Of a stretch of 28,913 nt of DNA, positions 7,315-16,522 are shown piece after piece (the first letter of the stretch is position 1; the number at the start of each line of letters is the position of its first letter). The notes below the pieces were generated by a model. That model worked only from the letters and a program-made list of their open reading frames with translations. It was not told the origin of the DNA and did not search any database. Origin of the DNA: CAZEYT01 sp964516295 (lineage in GTDB: Bacteria > Verrucomicrobiota > Verrucomicrobiia > Chthoniobacterales > Terrimicrobiaceae); assembly GCA_964516295.1 (NCBI GenBank), contig CAZEYT010000036.1, forward strand, positions 1 through 28,913, in the 5' to 3' direction. A program made the translations under genes and the position numbers.

Positions 7315-8441
7315 GGACGGGAGGAGGTAGGGAGGAGATCAAGCAATTCCTCCGCGGCAAGAGACGGAGCGAGACGACCGGCGAGAATGTCACTCTCCAG
7401 CCGCGCGGCGAGGGCCGCGACATCGGGATGACTCAAAAAGCGCGTGCGCAGTTCCTGCTCCACGAGCGCCTGCCACCAGGAGATCGCCTGCGTGCTGCGG
7501 CGTTCCTCGAACTGGCCGCTCGCACGCACATGGGCAAAGTAGTTTTCCACTGCGCTCCAAACCTCCGCAACACCCGTGCGGGCAACCGACGACGCGGCGA
7601 GCACGGGCGGAACCCACCCTTCGGTGGCCGGGCTCAGATAATGGATGACCCGTTCGAAATTCTGCCGCGTGGCGAGGGCTCGCGTTCGGTTTTCGCCATC
7701 CGCCTTGTTCACCATCAGAACATCGGCAATTTCAAAAATCCCTTTCTTCATACCCTGAAGTTCGTCCCCGGCCCCGGCGATGAGCACGAGCAAAAAGCAG
7801 TCCACCATCGCACGAACGGCGATTTCGCTCTGGCCGACGCCGACCGTCTCGATGAGGACCACATCGAATCCGGCCGCCTCGCAGACCGCGATGGTCTCCC
7901 GCGTTTTGCGGGCGACTCCGCCGAGGGCTCCGCCGGACGGCGAGGGACGAATAAAGCAATCGGACCGCCGCGAGAGGGTTTCCATGCGTGTCTTGTCGCC
8001 CAGAATGCTCCCGCCGGTGAGCGAGCTGCTGGGATCCACGGCCAGCACGGCCACGCGGTGCCCGGCATCGCAAAGGTGATTCCCCAAAGCTTCGATAAAC
8101 GTGCTTTTTCCCGCACCCGGAACGCCCGAGATGCCGACGCGTTTGGCAGCACCGGGGCATTTGGCAATTTCGCGGAGCATCTCGCGCGCCAGCGGGCGGT
8201 GGGCGGGAGCGTTGCTCTCGACCAGGGTGATCGCTCGGGAAAGCAGGGCGAGATCGCCACGAAAAATCCCGGCGACCAACTCATCGACATCGGGAGCCCG
8301 GCGCGGGGAAAAATGCGGCGCAGCGCGTATCTTCTCGGGCAACTCGACCCCGCGAAGGACGGTGGTTGCGAACGTTCCCCCGCCCGTTTCGGGAACCCAC
8401 GGCGGCCTCTGAACTGCCTCGGACATGCCAAGGAAATACAT
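7311..8441 (-). CDS. meaB: Methylmalonyl-CoA mutase-associated GTPase MeaB (ArgK family)
   Basis: This 376-residue P-loop G protein protects and loads cobalamin on methylmalonyl-CoA mutase. The Walker A motif GVPGAGKST is at 106-114. A switch region with DPSSSLTGGSILGDKTRM (136-153) is typical of the family, as are ETVGVGQSE (198-206) and the guanine-specificity motif NKAD (246-249). Two starts are possible. The ATG at 8441 is preceded by AGGA at workable spacing; the ATG at 8426 has none visible, so 8441 was chosen. Longer N-terminal extensions would run into ppc. The mutase itself is not in the window, but epimerase and decarboxylase genes downstream support MeaB over other roles of the family. 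Confidence 0.92.
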   Translation of the reverse strand: MYFLGMSEAVQRPPWVPETGGGTFATTVLRGVELPEKIRAAPHFSPRRAPDVDELVAGIFRGDLALLSRAITLVESNAPAHRPLAREMLREIAKCPGAAKRVGISGVPGAGKSTFIEALGNHLCDAGHRVAVLAVDPSSSLTGGSILGDKTRMETLSRRSDCFIRPSPSGGALGGVARKTRETIAVCEAAGFDVVLIETVGVGQSEIAVRAMVDCFLLVLIAGAGDELQGMKKGIFEIADVLMVNKADGENRTRALATRQNFERVIHYLSPATEGWVPPVLAASSVARTGVAEVWSAVENYFAHVRASGQFEERRSTQAISWWQALVEQELRTRFLSHPDVAALAARLESDILAGRLAPSLAAEELLDLLPTSSRP

Positions 8442-8496
8442 GGCATCGGGTCCTGTCGTCAAACCGCGGCGGAGGGAATCGAGCTCCGCCCCTCGT

Positions 8497-11322
8497 CTAG
8501 CCGGTGGTCCGAAGGCCGCTGGCGATGGCGTTGATACTGAGGAGAACCTGTGGCAGCAGGCGGTCCGCTTCCGGCGATCCCTCCGCACGAGCCGCACGCC
8601 AACGGGCAATAACCTCGGTCTGATGAACATGCAGGGACCGCAACGCCGCATCCCGCAAGGCAAGTGTTTTGAGCATGCGCGGACGCCGCTTTTCAATGCT
8701 CCCGCCGAAAACCTCGGACATCATGGCCTTCGTGCGATCAAATTCGGCGAGAATGATTTCGAGAAAGGTTCTGCGCACATCGTCCTCCGCAACGAGCCCG
8801 GCGTAGAGTCTGATCATCTCGCGGTCGGCACTGGCGAGATTCGTTTCCACGTTTGTGAGCACATAGTAGAGAAACGGCGAGGATTTCAGCGACGAGCCCA
8901 GCCGGGCGAAGGCGGTCGGGTCGGCGGCCGCGAGTTTTTCCAATGCAAATCCGACGCCGAACCATCCGGGAAGATAGTGGCGACTTTGGTTCCAGCTGAA
9001 CACCCAGGGAATGGCGCGGAGGTCGGCCAATGTCCGCTGACCCGTGCGACGTGCCGGACGGGACCCGATGCGGCTTGTCTCCAGCGCATCAATGGGCGTC
9101 GCCTGGGCATAATACGCCATGAAGTCGTCGTGTTGGATCAATCCGGTGTAGGCCTCCCGGCTGGCGGCGGCGAGAAACTCACAACACTCGCGGAAGTCGG
9201 CGTCGGGCTTCCGACGGTCGAGAAGGGTCACCCCCGCCACGCCGGCTTGGAGTAATTCGAGATTATAGACCGCCGTGACCAGATTGGCGTATTTTTGCGG
9301 AATGGTCTCGCCCTGTTCGGTGAGGCGGAGATCGCCGTGGACGGATTCCGGCGGAAGTGCATCGAGAAAGCGGTGGGTCGGCCCGGCCCCGCGGCTGATC
9401 GTGCCTCCGCGTCCGTGGAAAAAGCGGATTTTGACGCCCGCCGCCGCGCCGGCTTCGGCGAGAGCGGCCTGCGCTTCGTGAAGCGCCCACTGGCTCGCGA
9501 AGATCCCGCAATCCTTGTTGCTGTCGCTGTAGCCGATCATCACCTGCTGGATCGGCAGGGGCTGGCGGCGCGAAAGCACCTGCATGCGCTCGCTTTGATG
9601 GAAAGCCAGACTTCGCCGCGTGACTGGGTGGGCCAGAAAATCGCGGACAATGGCCGGACCGCGCTCAAGGTCATCGAGCGTTTCGAAGAGCGGGACAACA
9701 GGCAGCTCGGAAACCAGTCCGTCCGGCGTCCAATGGGCCAGTCCGGCTTCACGGGCAAGGAGGTAAACGACGAGCAGGTCCGAGAGGCGCTTCGTCATGC
9801 TCACGATCAGCGAGCCCACGCCCTCCCGGCCGTGGCGCTTCATGTGATCGCGAAGAACCGAATAGCAGGAAAGCACGGCATCCGCCTGTTCACCCGCCGC
9901 GGATTCGCGTCCGAGGAACGGACGCGGTGAGGCGAGTTCGGTGTTCAGGAAGGCGAGGCGTTTTTCTTCCGACCATTCCGAAAAGGCCGCATCGGCGGCG
10001 CCGCTCGCAGCGAGGATCTGATCCATCGCGAGATCGTGAAACCGGCTGTTCTGGCGGATATCGAGTGCGGCAAGGTGGAATCCAAAAACATCGAGCGCCC
10101 GGCGTACGGGAAGAACCGCGGTATCGGCGAGGCGCCCGGCCCCGACCGCGTAGAGCGAATCGGCCAACTCGGCGAGGTGCGCATCGAGCTCGAGCGGGTT
10201 TTTGTAATGGAGATCATTCTCTGCGAGCGCGAAATCCTCGCCATGACCGGCCGCGACCGGGAGTTTGGCTTGGAGGAGAAGGACGTATTGACGCCAGGGT
10301 TCATCGGAATGCTGGCGCGCCAGAACTTCGGAAAGCTCGGGATTTTCGGCCCACAATTGCACGAGCGCGCGATCAAGGGCCGCAGGCGGCTCCTGGAAAT
10401 TGCTGGAGAGCGGGAGTTTCGCCGCGAGATCCTCCAACTGGCTGCGGAGGACGAGCAGGGCACTCAAGCGTAATTCGCGAAGCGTTTCCGCCGTGACGCC
10501 TGCGGTGACGAGCGGGTGACCGTCGCGGTCACCGCCGACCCACGTGCCAAAGCGAATCTTCGGCCACGCATGCGGATCTTCGAGTAAGGTCGGATCGAAG
10601 CCGACCGATTTCCACGATTGGTGGAGGCGTTCGTCCAGCCGGGCGAGGGCCTTCGGGAAAACGTGCCGCAGGTAAAAGATGACGCCACGGCGCTCACTGG
10701 CGACATCGGGTTTCTCCAAGAGGATCTCCCCGGTGCGCCAGAGCCGTTCGAGCACGACCTTGATCTCGTCGCGCAAGACTTCGCGCTGGGTCGGGGAAAG
10801 TTGATCGTTCTCGAGAGCGGTCAGAAGGCGATAGATGGCCCGGTGTTGTTCCAGAACGGCCGCGCGTTTGGCCTCGGTCGGGTGGGCCGTGAGAACAGGC
10901 TCTATGCGGATCTCGTGGAGCGACGCGGCGATCTCCGCAGCCGAGTGTCCCGCATCGCGCAAGCGCGCCAGCTGCTGGCCCCAGAGACCGGGCTCCTCCT
11001 GGAGGCCGCTTTCCATTTCCCGGAGCCGCCGCGTCCGCGTGGAAGCTGACTCCTCGACCATGTTCAACAACTGAAAAGCAATCGAACACGCCTGCTCGAA
11101 GCCCTCTTTTTTGCTGTGCCCGCTGCCAATCCAAGGCAGCGAATCGGCCACCTCGGCGGTGCCAAGCTCCGTCAGCACCTCGTGGAGGCATTTCATCAAA
11201 AACGAGAGATCGTTTTCAATCTTCTCGAACCCCGAAGCGATATAGTCGGCCGTCGTCTTCACCCGGGGCGGGATGTTTGCGTTTTTTTCAGAAAATGCAA
11301 CCGTTCGTGCGGACGGCGACAC
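8497..11322 (-). CDS. ppc: Phosphoenolpyruvate carboxylase
   Basis: This is a full-length bacterial PEP carboxylase of about 940 residues, which makes oxaloacetate from PEP and bicarbonate. The catalytic histidine motif VLTAHPTEAKR lies at about 143-153 (His147). GTWVGGDRDGHP follows near 265, GYSDSNKDCG near 595 and FHGRGGTISRGAGP near 635. The last residues, NAIASGLRTTG, match the family's conserved C-terminus. The longest frame begins with GTG at 11322. Another GTG lies 20 codons in, and neither has a clear ribosome site, so the N-terminus is uncertain. It is divergent from pyrG across about 86 bases and leads the methylmalonyl-CoA gene run, fitting entry of carbon into the reductive branch toward succinate and propionate. 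Confidence 0.96.
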   Translation of the reverse strand: MSPSARTVAFSEKNANIPPRVKTTADYIASGFEKIENDLSFLMKCLHEVLTELGTAEVADSLPWIGSGHSKKEGFEQACSIAFQLLNMVEESASTRTRRLREMESGLQEEPGLWGQQLARLRDAGHSAAEIAASLHEIRIEPVLTAHPTEAKRAAVLEQHRAIYRLLTALENDQLSPTQREVLRDEIKVVLERLWRTGEILLEKPDVASERRGVIFYLRHVFPKALARLDERLHQSWKSVGFDPTLLEDPHAWPKIRFGTWVGGDRDGHPLVTAGVTAETLRELRLSALLVLRSQLEDLAAKLPLSSNFQEPPAALDRALVQLWAENPELSEVLARQHSDEPWRQYVLLLQAKLPVAAGHGEDFALAENDLHYKNPLELDAHLAELADSLYAVGAGRLADTAVLPVRRALDVFGFHLAALDIRQNSRFHDLAMDQILAASGAADAAFSEWSEEKRLAFLNTELASPRPFLGRESAAGEQADAVLSCYSVLRDHMKRHGREGVGSLIVSMTKRLSDLLVVYLLAREAGLAHWTPDGLVSELPVVPLFETLDDLERGPAIVRDFLAHPVTRRSLAFHQSERMQVLSRRQPLPIQQVMIGYSDSNKDCGIFASQWALHEAQAALAEAGAAAGVKIRFFHGRGGTISRGAGPTHRFLDALPPESVHGDLRLTEQGETIPQKYANLVTAVYNLELLQAGVAGVTLLDRRKPDADFRECCEFLAAASREAYTGLIQHDDFMAYYAQATPIDALETSRIGSRPARRTGQRTLADLRAIPWVFSWNQSRHYLPGWFGVGFALEKLAAADPTAFARLGSSLKSSPFLYYVLTNVETNLASADREMIRLYAGLVAEDDVRRTFLEIILAEFDRTKAMMSEVFGGSIEKRRPRMLKTLALRDAALRSLHVHQTEVIARWRAARAEGSPEADRLLPQVLLSINAIASGLRTTG

Positions 11323-11408
11323 ATTTTTTTCCCGAGAGCTCCTGCGACGGCGGACAAATTGGCGGACGGGGCTGGATTTTCTCGCCGCGCTCCTTACTAT
11401 CGCCGCGC

Positions 11409-13010
11409 ATGAAGTATATTTTCGTGACCGGAGGCGTCGTCAGTTCGCTGGGCAAAGGTCTGGCCGCCGCCTCGCTTGGCACTCTGTTGGAACATCGCGG
11501 CCTGCGGGTGACTCTCCAAAAACTCGACCCCTATCTGAATGTCGACCCGGGGACGATGAATCCCTTCCAGCATGGCGAGGTTTATGTTTTGGCCGACGGG
11601 GCGGAGACCGATCTGGATCTCGGCCACTACGAACGCTTCACCAATTGCGTCCTCACCCGCTCGAACAACCTGACCAGCGGCCAAGTCTATGAGACCGTTC
11701 TCCAAAAAGAACGTCGCGGCGACTATCTCGGCAAGACCGTGCAGGTGATCCCGCACATCACCGACGAAATCAAAAATCGCATCCGCGAACTGGGCGAGCA
11801 ATCGGGAAGCGATGTCGTCATCACCGAAATCGGCGGCACCACGGGTGACATTGAGGGTCTCCCATTTCTTGAGGCCATCCGGCAGTTTATTTTGGAAGTG
11901 GGGCCGGAAAACGCGATCATCATGCACGTCACGCTCGTCCCGTTCATCAAGGCGGCCGGCGAACTCAAAACAAAACCCACCCAACAAAGCGTCGCAAAGC
12001 TTCGCGAGATCGGACTTCAGCCGCAGGTTCTCATCTGCCGGACCGAAATGCCGCTCGACAAAGAAGTCCGACAAAAACTTTCGCTGTATTGCAATATCCC
12101 CATCGATGCCGTGGTGGAAGCCGGCGATGTCGAGCACACGATTTACGAGGCTCCGCTCAACCTCCAAGCCGAGGGGCTCGACACCACCGTGTGCCGGATT
12201 CTCCGCCTAGACACCCCGCAGCCGGACATGTCCGACTGGAAGAAATTTGTCCAGCGCGTGATCGCTCCGAAGAAGCGCGTGCGGATCGCGATCGTCGGGA
12301 AATACATCGAACTTCAGGACGCCTACAAGAGCATCTATGAGTCGCTTACCCATGCCGGTGCCTCGCATGACTGCGGGATTGATCTGGTGTTGGTCGATGC
12401 CGAAGACATCGAAGCCGAAGGAGCCGACAAATACCTTCGCGGAGTGGCCGGCGTGCTGGTACCGGGCGGATTCGGCGACCGTGGTGTGGAGGGGAAAATC
12501 GATGCCGTCCGCTACTCGCGCGAGTCCCGCACTCCGTTTCTCGGTCTCTGTCTGGGAATGCAGGTCGCCACGATCGAGTTCGCCCGCAACGTTTGTGGTC
12601 TCGAGGCAGCGAACAGCACGGAATTCGACCCGGCCACCCCACATCCCGTCATTTGTATTCTGGAAGAACAAAAGGACGTCACAAACAAAGGCGCGTCCAT
12701 GCGCCTCGGCACCTGGCCGATGAGCCTTGGGAAGACGACGCTCGCCCACCAAGTTTACGGACGCAGCGATGTTTCCGAGCGCCACCGCCATCGTTACGAG
12801 TTCAACATGGACTACCGCGCCAAAATGGAAGAGCGCGGCTTCGTCATCGCCGGGACATCACCCGAGGGCGATCTGGTCGAGCTCATCGAGATCGCGAATC
12901 ATCCGTGGTTCATCGCGTGCCAGTATCACCCGGAATTCCAATCGAAACCGAATTCCCCGCACCCGCTTTTCAAAGGATTCATCGCCGCCTGCCTGGCCCA
13001 CGAGGACTAA
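11409..13010 (+). CDS. pyrG: CTP synthase
   Basis: This 533-residue enzyme aminates UTP to CTP with glutamine. The N-terminal synthetase domain starts MKYIFVTGGVVSSLGKGL (P-loop) and includes GGTTGDIEG and KTKPTQQSV. The C-terminal class I glutamine amidotransferase domain starts around residue 290. It has the nucleophile motif LGLCLGMQ (Cys about 381) and the YHPEF part of the triad near the end. The start at 11409 is fixed by the conserved N-terminus. No Shine-Dalgarno sequence is visible, and a TACTAT hexamer (11395-11400) lies only 8 bases before the ATG, so a very short or absent leader is possible. glpX follows after 4 bases. Confidence 0.97.
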   Translation: MKYIFVTGGVVSSLGKGLAAASLGTLLEHRGLRVTLQKLDPYLNVDPGTMNPFQHGEVYVLADGAETDLDLGHYERFTNCVLTRSNNLTSGQVYETVLQKERRGDYLGKTVQVIPHITDEIKNRIRELGEQSGSDVVITEIGGTTGDIEGLPFLEAIRQFILEVGPENAIIMHVTLVPFIKAAGELKTKPTQQSVAKLREIGLQPQVLICRTEMPLDKEVRQKLSLYCNIPIDAVVEAGDVEHTIYEAPLNLQAEGLDTTVCRILRLDTPQPDMSDWKKFVQRVIAPKKRVRIAIVGKYIELQDAYKSIYESLTHAGASHDCGIDLVLVDAEDIEAEGADKYLRGVAGVLVPGGFGDRGVEGKIDAVRYSRESRTPFLGLCLGMQVATIEFARNVCGLEAANSTEFDPATPHPVICILEEQKDVTNKGASMRLGTWPMSLGKTTLAHQVYGRSDVSERHRHRYEFNMDYRAKMEERGFVIAGTSPEGDLVELIEIANHPWFIACQYHPEFQSKPNSPHPLFKGFIAACLAHED

Positions 13011-13014
13011 GCCC

Positions 13015-14070
13015 GTGAACCTTGCCCATCACGACGTCGAGCGGAACATCGAGTTTGAGTTCGTCCGTGCGACCGAAAACGCCGCGTTGAACAGCATCCA
13101 TTGGATGGGGCGTGGCGAAAAAGAAAAGGCAGACGCCGCGGCTTGCGATGCCATTTACGGTGTCTTCGATCTCGTCGACATCCGCGGCGAAGTCGTCATC
13201 GGCGAGGGGATCAAGGACAACGCACCCGGGATTTTTCTGGGTGACAAACTCGGGACTTGGAAAGAAGGGTCGCCGAAATTCGACATCGCGCTCGATCCCA
13301 TCGACGGCACGAGCAATATCGCCAAGGGCCTCCCGAGTTCGATCTCGGTGCTCGCGGCCGCCTACGTTCCGGACGACCGCCCTGCCTGCATGGTCAATAT
13401 CCCGAGCTTTTACGTCGAGAAGATTGCCTACGGTCCCCAAGTTGCGGAGGCGATTCGGAAAAACGATCTCGCTCCCATCCGCCTTGATGCCCCGTTCCAC
13501 CGCGCGTTGGTCGTCGCGGCCACGGCTCTCAAAAAGCGCATCAGCGACCTTGTCGTCGTGGTCCTCGACCGCCCGAGAAATCAATCCTACATCGACACCG
13601 TGCGAGCCGAAGGGGCGTCCCTTCGCCTGATTGCCGATGGCGACATCGCGGCCGCCGTGGCCCCGTCGCTCTCGGATTCCGGCGTCGATCTCTACGCTGG
13701 CATCGGAGGTGCACCCGAAGGCATTCTCACCGCCGCGGCGCTCAAGACCCTCGGCGGAGAGATTCAACTCCGGATGTGGCCGCGCGACGAGGCCGAGCGC
13801 CAGGAATTGCTCCGGACCTGCTCGGCATCGGACATCAGTCGCGTCTTTTACACCGATGAACTGGTCTCCGGAGGCAGCTCGATCTTTTGCGCCACCGGCA
13901 TCAGTGACAGCGCCCTTCTTCCCGGGGTGAAGCTGGTCGGCAATACGGCGATCACCCACTCGATCCTCATGCGCGCCCGGAGCAAAACCGTCCGCTACAT
14001 CCGCGCTGTCCACAACCTCTCTGAAAAACGCATCCACGTCCGCAGCACGGCAGACGAGCGGGCAATCTAG
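13015..14070 (+). CDS. glpX: Fructose-1,6-bisphosphatase, class II
   Basis: This 351-residue class II (GlpX-type) fructose-1,6-bisphosphatase acts in gluconeogenesis. Motifs seen are GEVVIGEGIKDNAPG near residue 60, the metal and phosphate site DPIDGTSNIAKG near 98-109, and GIGGAPEGILTAAALK near 230-245. GTG at 13015 is used as start because the family N-terminus (RNIEFEFVRATENAAL) begins just after it and GAGGA lies upstream at the end of pyrG. It is 4 bases behind pyrG and probably cotranscribed. Its TAG stop overlaps the cysA stop on the other strand. Confidence 0.95.
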   Translation: MNLAHHDVERNIEFEFVRATENAALNSIHWMGRGEKEKADAAACDAIYGVFDLVDIRGEVVIGEGIKDNAPGIFLGDKLGTWKEGSPKFDIALDPIDGTSNIAKGLPSSISVLAAAYVPDDRPACMVNIPSFYVEKIAYGPQVAEAIRKNDLAPIRLDAPFHRALVVAATALKKRISDLVVVVLDRPRNQSYIDTVRAEGASLRLIADGDIAAAVAPSLSDSGVDLYAGIGGAPEGILTAAALKTLGGEIQLRMWPRDEAERQELLRTCSASDISRVFYTDELVSGGSSIFCATGISDSALLPGVKLVGNTAITHSILMRARSKTVRYIRAVHNLSEKRIHVRSTADERAI

Positions 14071-14810
14071 GCAAGAGGGGGGGTCAACGGGACTTCGAGG
14101 AAATCGGCGACAAAGGAATTCGCCGGGGCTCGCTTGACGGCGTCCGGGGATCCCGCTTGCTGGATGGTGCCCCGGTGAAGAATCACGACGCGGTCAGCGA
14201 CCTCGAAAGCCTCATCCTGATCGTGCGTCACAAAAACCGTTGTGAGCCGCACGCGCTCATGAAAGCTCCGAAGCCAGCGTCGGAGTTCTTTTCGAACCCT
14301 GGCATCCAATGCGCCAAACGGCTCGTCCAGGAGGAGCACCTGCGGTTCGATGGCCAAGGCCCGCGCAAACGCCACACGCTGCCGCTGTCCACCGGAGAGC
14401 TGGGAGGGAAGCCGCTTCTCCATTCCCGGGAGCTGAACCGCTTCCAACAGCTCGGAGACCCTCGTGCGAATCGCTGCCTCGGGCGGACGCTTGCTTCGCG
14501 GAAGCACCCGCAGCGCGAAGGCAATGTTCTCAAAGACGTTCATGTGGGCAAAGAGAGCGTAGTGCTGAAAAACAAAACCCGCCCGCCGGATGTAGGCCGA
14601 GAGATTCGTGACGTTTCGGTCGCCGAAGAAGATCTGTCCCGGACCGTCCGGGAACTCCAGTCCGGCAATGATTCGCAGCAGTGTGGTCTTCCCCGAACCG
14701 CTCGGACCGAGCAGCGCGACCAACTCGCCGGTTTCAACGGGGAGGGTCACCTCATCAAGGGCAACGAAGCGCTCAAAGCGTTTGGTGACATTTTGGATCT
14801 GAATGCTCAT
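14067..14810 (-). CDS. cysA: Sulfate/thiosulfate ABC transporter ATP-binding protein
   Basis: This 247-residue ABC ATPase has Walker A GPSGSGKTT (35-43), a Q-loop at Gln82 (FVFQHYALF), the signature LSGGQ (138-142), Walker B ending LLLDEP (159-164) and the switch His in FVTHDQDEA. It powers the CysTW permease encoded directly upstream. CysA proteins are commonly about 350 residues because of a C-terminal TOBE-type domain. This one stops soon after the ATPase core, so that domain is missing. The ATG overlaps the cysW stop by 4 bases. The stop codon shares CTAG with the convergent glpX stop. Assignment to sulfate rather than another anion rests on cysK and the binding protein in the operon. Confidence 0.92.
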   Translation of the reverse strand: MSIQIQNVTKRFERFVALDEVTLPVETGELVALLGPSGSGKTTLLRIIAGLEFPDGPGQIFFGDRNVTNLSAYIRRAGFVFQHYALFAHMNVFENIAFALRVLPRSKRPPEAAIRTRVSELLEAVQLPGMEKRLPSQLSGGQRQRVAFARALAIEPQVLLLDEPFGALDARVRKELRRWLRSFHERVRLTTVFVTHDQDEAFEVADRVVILHRGTIQQAGSPDAVKRAPANSFVADFLEVPLTPPLA

Positions 14811-15697
14811 TCAATAGGTTCGGTTTGTCTGATCTGTCGCTCGGCCTGCCACTCGGCGAACGATTTGAGAAAGAGGGTGAGGAGAGCCAGGACCGCCAGC
14901 AGCGAGGCCACGGCGAACGCCGCGGCAAACTGATACTCGTGATACAGAATCTCGATGTGCAGCGGCATCGTGTTGGTCTTGCCACGGATGTTTCCGGACA
15001 CGACGGACACCGCGCCGAACTCTCCCATCGCCCGCGCGTTGCAAAGAATCACTCCATAAAGCAGCCCCCATTTGATCTTGGGCAGGGTGATCCGCCAGAA
15101 GACCTGCCACCCATTGGCTCCGAGGGTGAGCGCCGCTTCTTCCTCCTTGATTCCCTGAGCCTGCATGAGCGGAACAAGACCCCGGGCCACGAACGGAAAC
15201 GTCACAAACACCGTGGCCAGCACCATACCGGGCACGGCAAAGATGATGCGGATCTCGTGTTCACGAAGCCATGGACCGAGCCACCCATGCGCTCCAAAGA
15301 CCAACACGTAGACCAATCCGCCCACCACGGGCGAGACCCACAGCGGCAGATCAATCAGGGAGATCAGAAGCGAACGCCCGCGAAAACGATAGCGGGTGAC
15401 ACTCCAGGCTGCGGCGAGACCGAAGATCGTGTTGAGGGGAACCGCAATGGCAGCGATGAGAAGAGTGAGCCAGATCGCGCTCAAGGTGTAAGGATCGCGG
15501 AACGTGGCGAAAAACACGCCGATCCCCTTGGAAAATGCTTCCTGAAAAACCACCACCAAAGGGAGGACCAAAAAAAGACCGAAAAAGCCGATTGTGACGA
15601 GTGTCAGAATCCAACGAACGAGCGGCGGATCGCTCGTTGCCCGAAGTGGTGCGGTGCTGCGGCTGGAGAAAATAGGGAACGCAGAAGCTCCGGCCAT
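14807..15697 (-). CDS. cysW: Sulfate ABC transporter permease CysW
   Basis: This 296-residue inner-membrane permease has about six hydrophobic helices after a cytoplasmic N-terminus. The ABC-coupling (EAA) loop reads EEEAALTLGANGWQVFWRI, followed by LPKIKWG. NARAMGEFGAVSVVSGNIRG is the conserved segment of the CysW branch. It pairs with CysT, encoded 3 bases upstream, to form the sulfate channel driven by CysA. The length is normal. The first 20 or so residues are poorly conserved in appearance, so an internal start is not excluded, but the ATG immediately after the cysT stop fits operon spacing. Confidence 0.93.
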   Translation of the reverse strand: MAGASAFPIFSSRSTAPLRATSDPPLVRWILTLVTIGFFGLFLVLPLVVVFQEAFSKGIGVFFATFRDPYTLSAIWLTLLIAAIAVPLNTIFGLAAAWSVTRYRFRGRSLLISLIDLPLWVSPVVGGLVYVLVFGAHGWLGPWLREHEIRIIFAVPGMVLATVFVTFPFVARGLVPLMQAQGIKEEEAALTLGANGWQVFWRITLPKIKWGLLYGVILCNARAMGEFGAVSVVSGNIRGKTNTMPLHIEILYHEYQFAAAFAVASLLAVLALLTLFLKSFAEWQAERQIRQTEPIE

Positions 15698-15700
15698 GAC

Positions 15701-16522
15701 TCAGGCAATTCCCCGTTGTTTGTTATTCCAAGCTTGGAGCGCGTTTGATGCCAGCACGATAAGAAAGGAAGCGAGCAGCATGACGAAACCCAGCGCCGCG
15801 GCCCCTTTGTAGTCGTACTGCTCCAGCTTGCTGATGATCAGAAGCGGAGTGATCTCCGTTTTGAAGGGGAGGTTTCCCGCGATGAAAATCACAGACCCGA
15901 ACTCGCCGACCGCACGCCCATAAGCCAGCATGACCCCGGTCAGAATCGAGGGAAGAACCGCCGGAAAAATGACCCGGCGGAACGTCTGCCAGCGGTTTGC
16001 ACCAAGACAGGCGGCGGCTTCCTCGACGTCGGCGGAGAGATCCTCCAAAACGGGCTGCACGGTGCGGACCACGAAGGGAAGACCGATAAAGGTCAGGGCC
16101 ACGAAAATGCCGAGCTGTGTGAAGGCCACCTGGATTCCGAGCGGCTTGAGAAGCGCGCCAATCCAGTCGTTGGGAGCATAGAGTGCGGTGAGAGCGATAC
16201 CGGCCACCGCCGTGGGCAGCGCAAAGGGAAGATCGACCATGGCATCAAAAAGCCGCCGCCCCGGGAACCGATATCGGACTAGCACCCAGGCGGCGACGAC
16301 ACCGAAAATGCCGTTGACCAACGCCGCGAGGAAGGAAATGCCGAAGCTGACCCAATAAGACGCGACCACTCGCGGGGCGGTGATGGTCGTCCAAAAATGC
16401 TCCCAGCCTCCCGAGACCGTCTTTTGCGTCAGCGCGCTGAGCGGGATGAGGACAATAAGGCTGAGGTAAAGAAGCGTGTAGCCCAACGTGAGCCGGAAAC
16501 CGGGAATGATCCGTCGCTTCAT
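15701..16522 (-). CDS. cysT: Sulfate ABC transporter permease CysT (CysU)
   Basis: This 273-residue permease has six predicted membrane helices and starts MKRRIIPGFRLTLGYTLLYL. The EAA loop is VEEAAACLGANRWQTFRRV, followed by IFPAVLPSILTG. The segment YGRAVGEFGSVIFIAGNLPFKTEI is characteristic of CysT/CysU. It forms the transmembrane pore with CysW. The ATG directly abuts the stop codon of the M14-like gene upstream, which suggests translational coupling. Length and motifs are normal for the family. Confidence 0.93.
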   Translation of the reverse strand: MKRRIIPGFRLTLGYTLLYLSLIVLIPLSALTQKTVSGGWEHFWTTITAPRVVASYWVSFGISFLAALVNGIFGVVAAWVLVRYRFPGRRLFDAMVDLPFALPTAVAGIALTALYAPNDWIGALLKPLGIQVAFTQLGIFVALTFIGLPFVVRTVQPVLEDLSADVEEAAACLGANRWQTFRRVIFPAVLPSILTGVMLAYGRAVGEFGSVIFIAGNLPFKTEITPLLIISKLEQYDYKGAAALGFVMLLASFLIVLASNALQAWNNKQRGIA

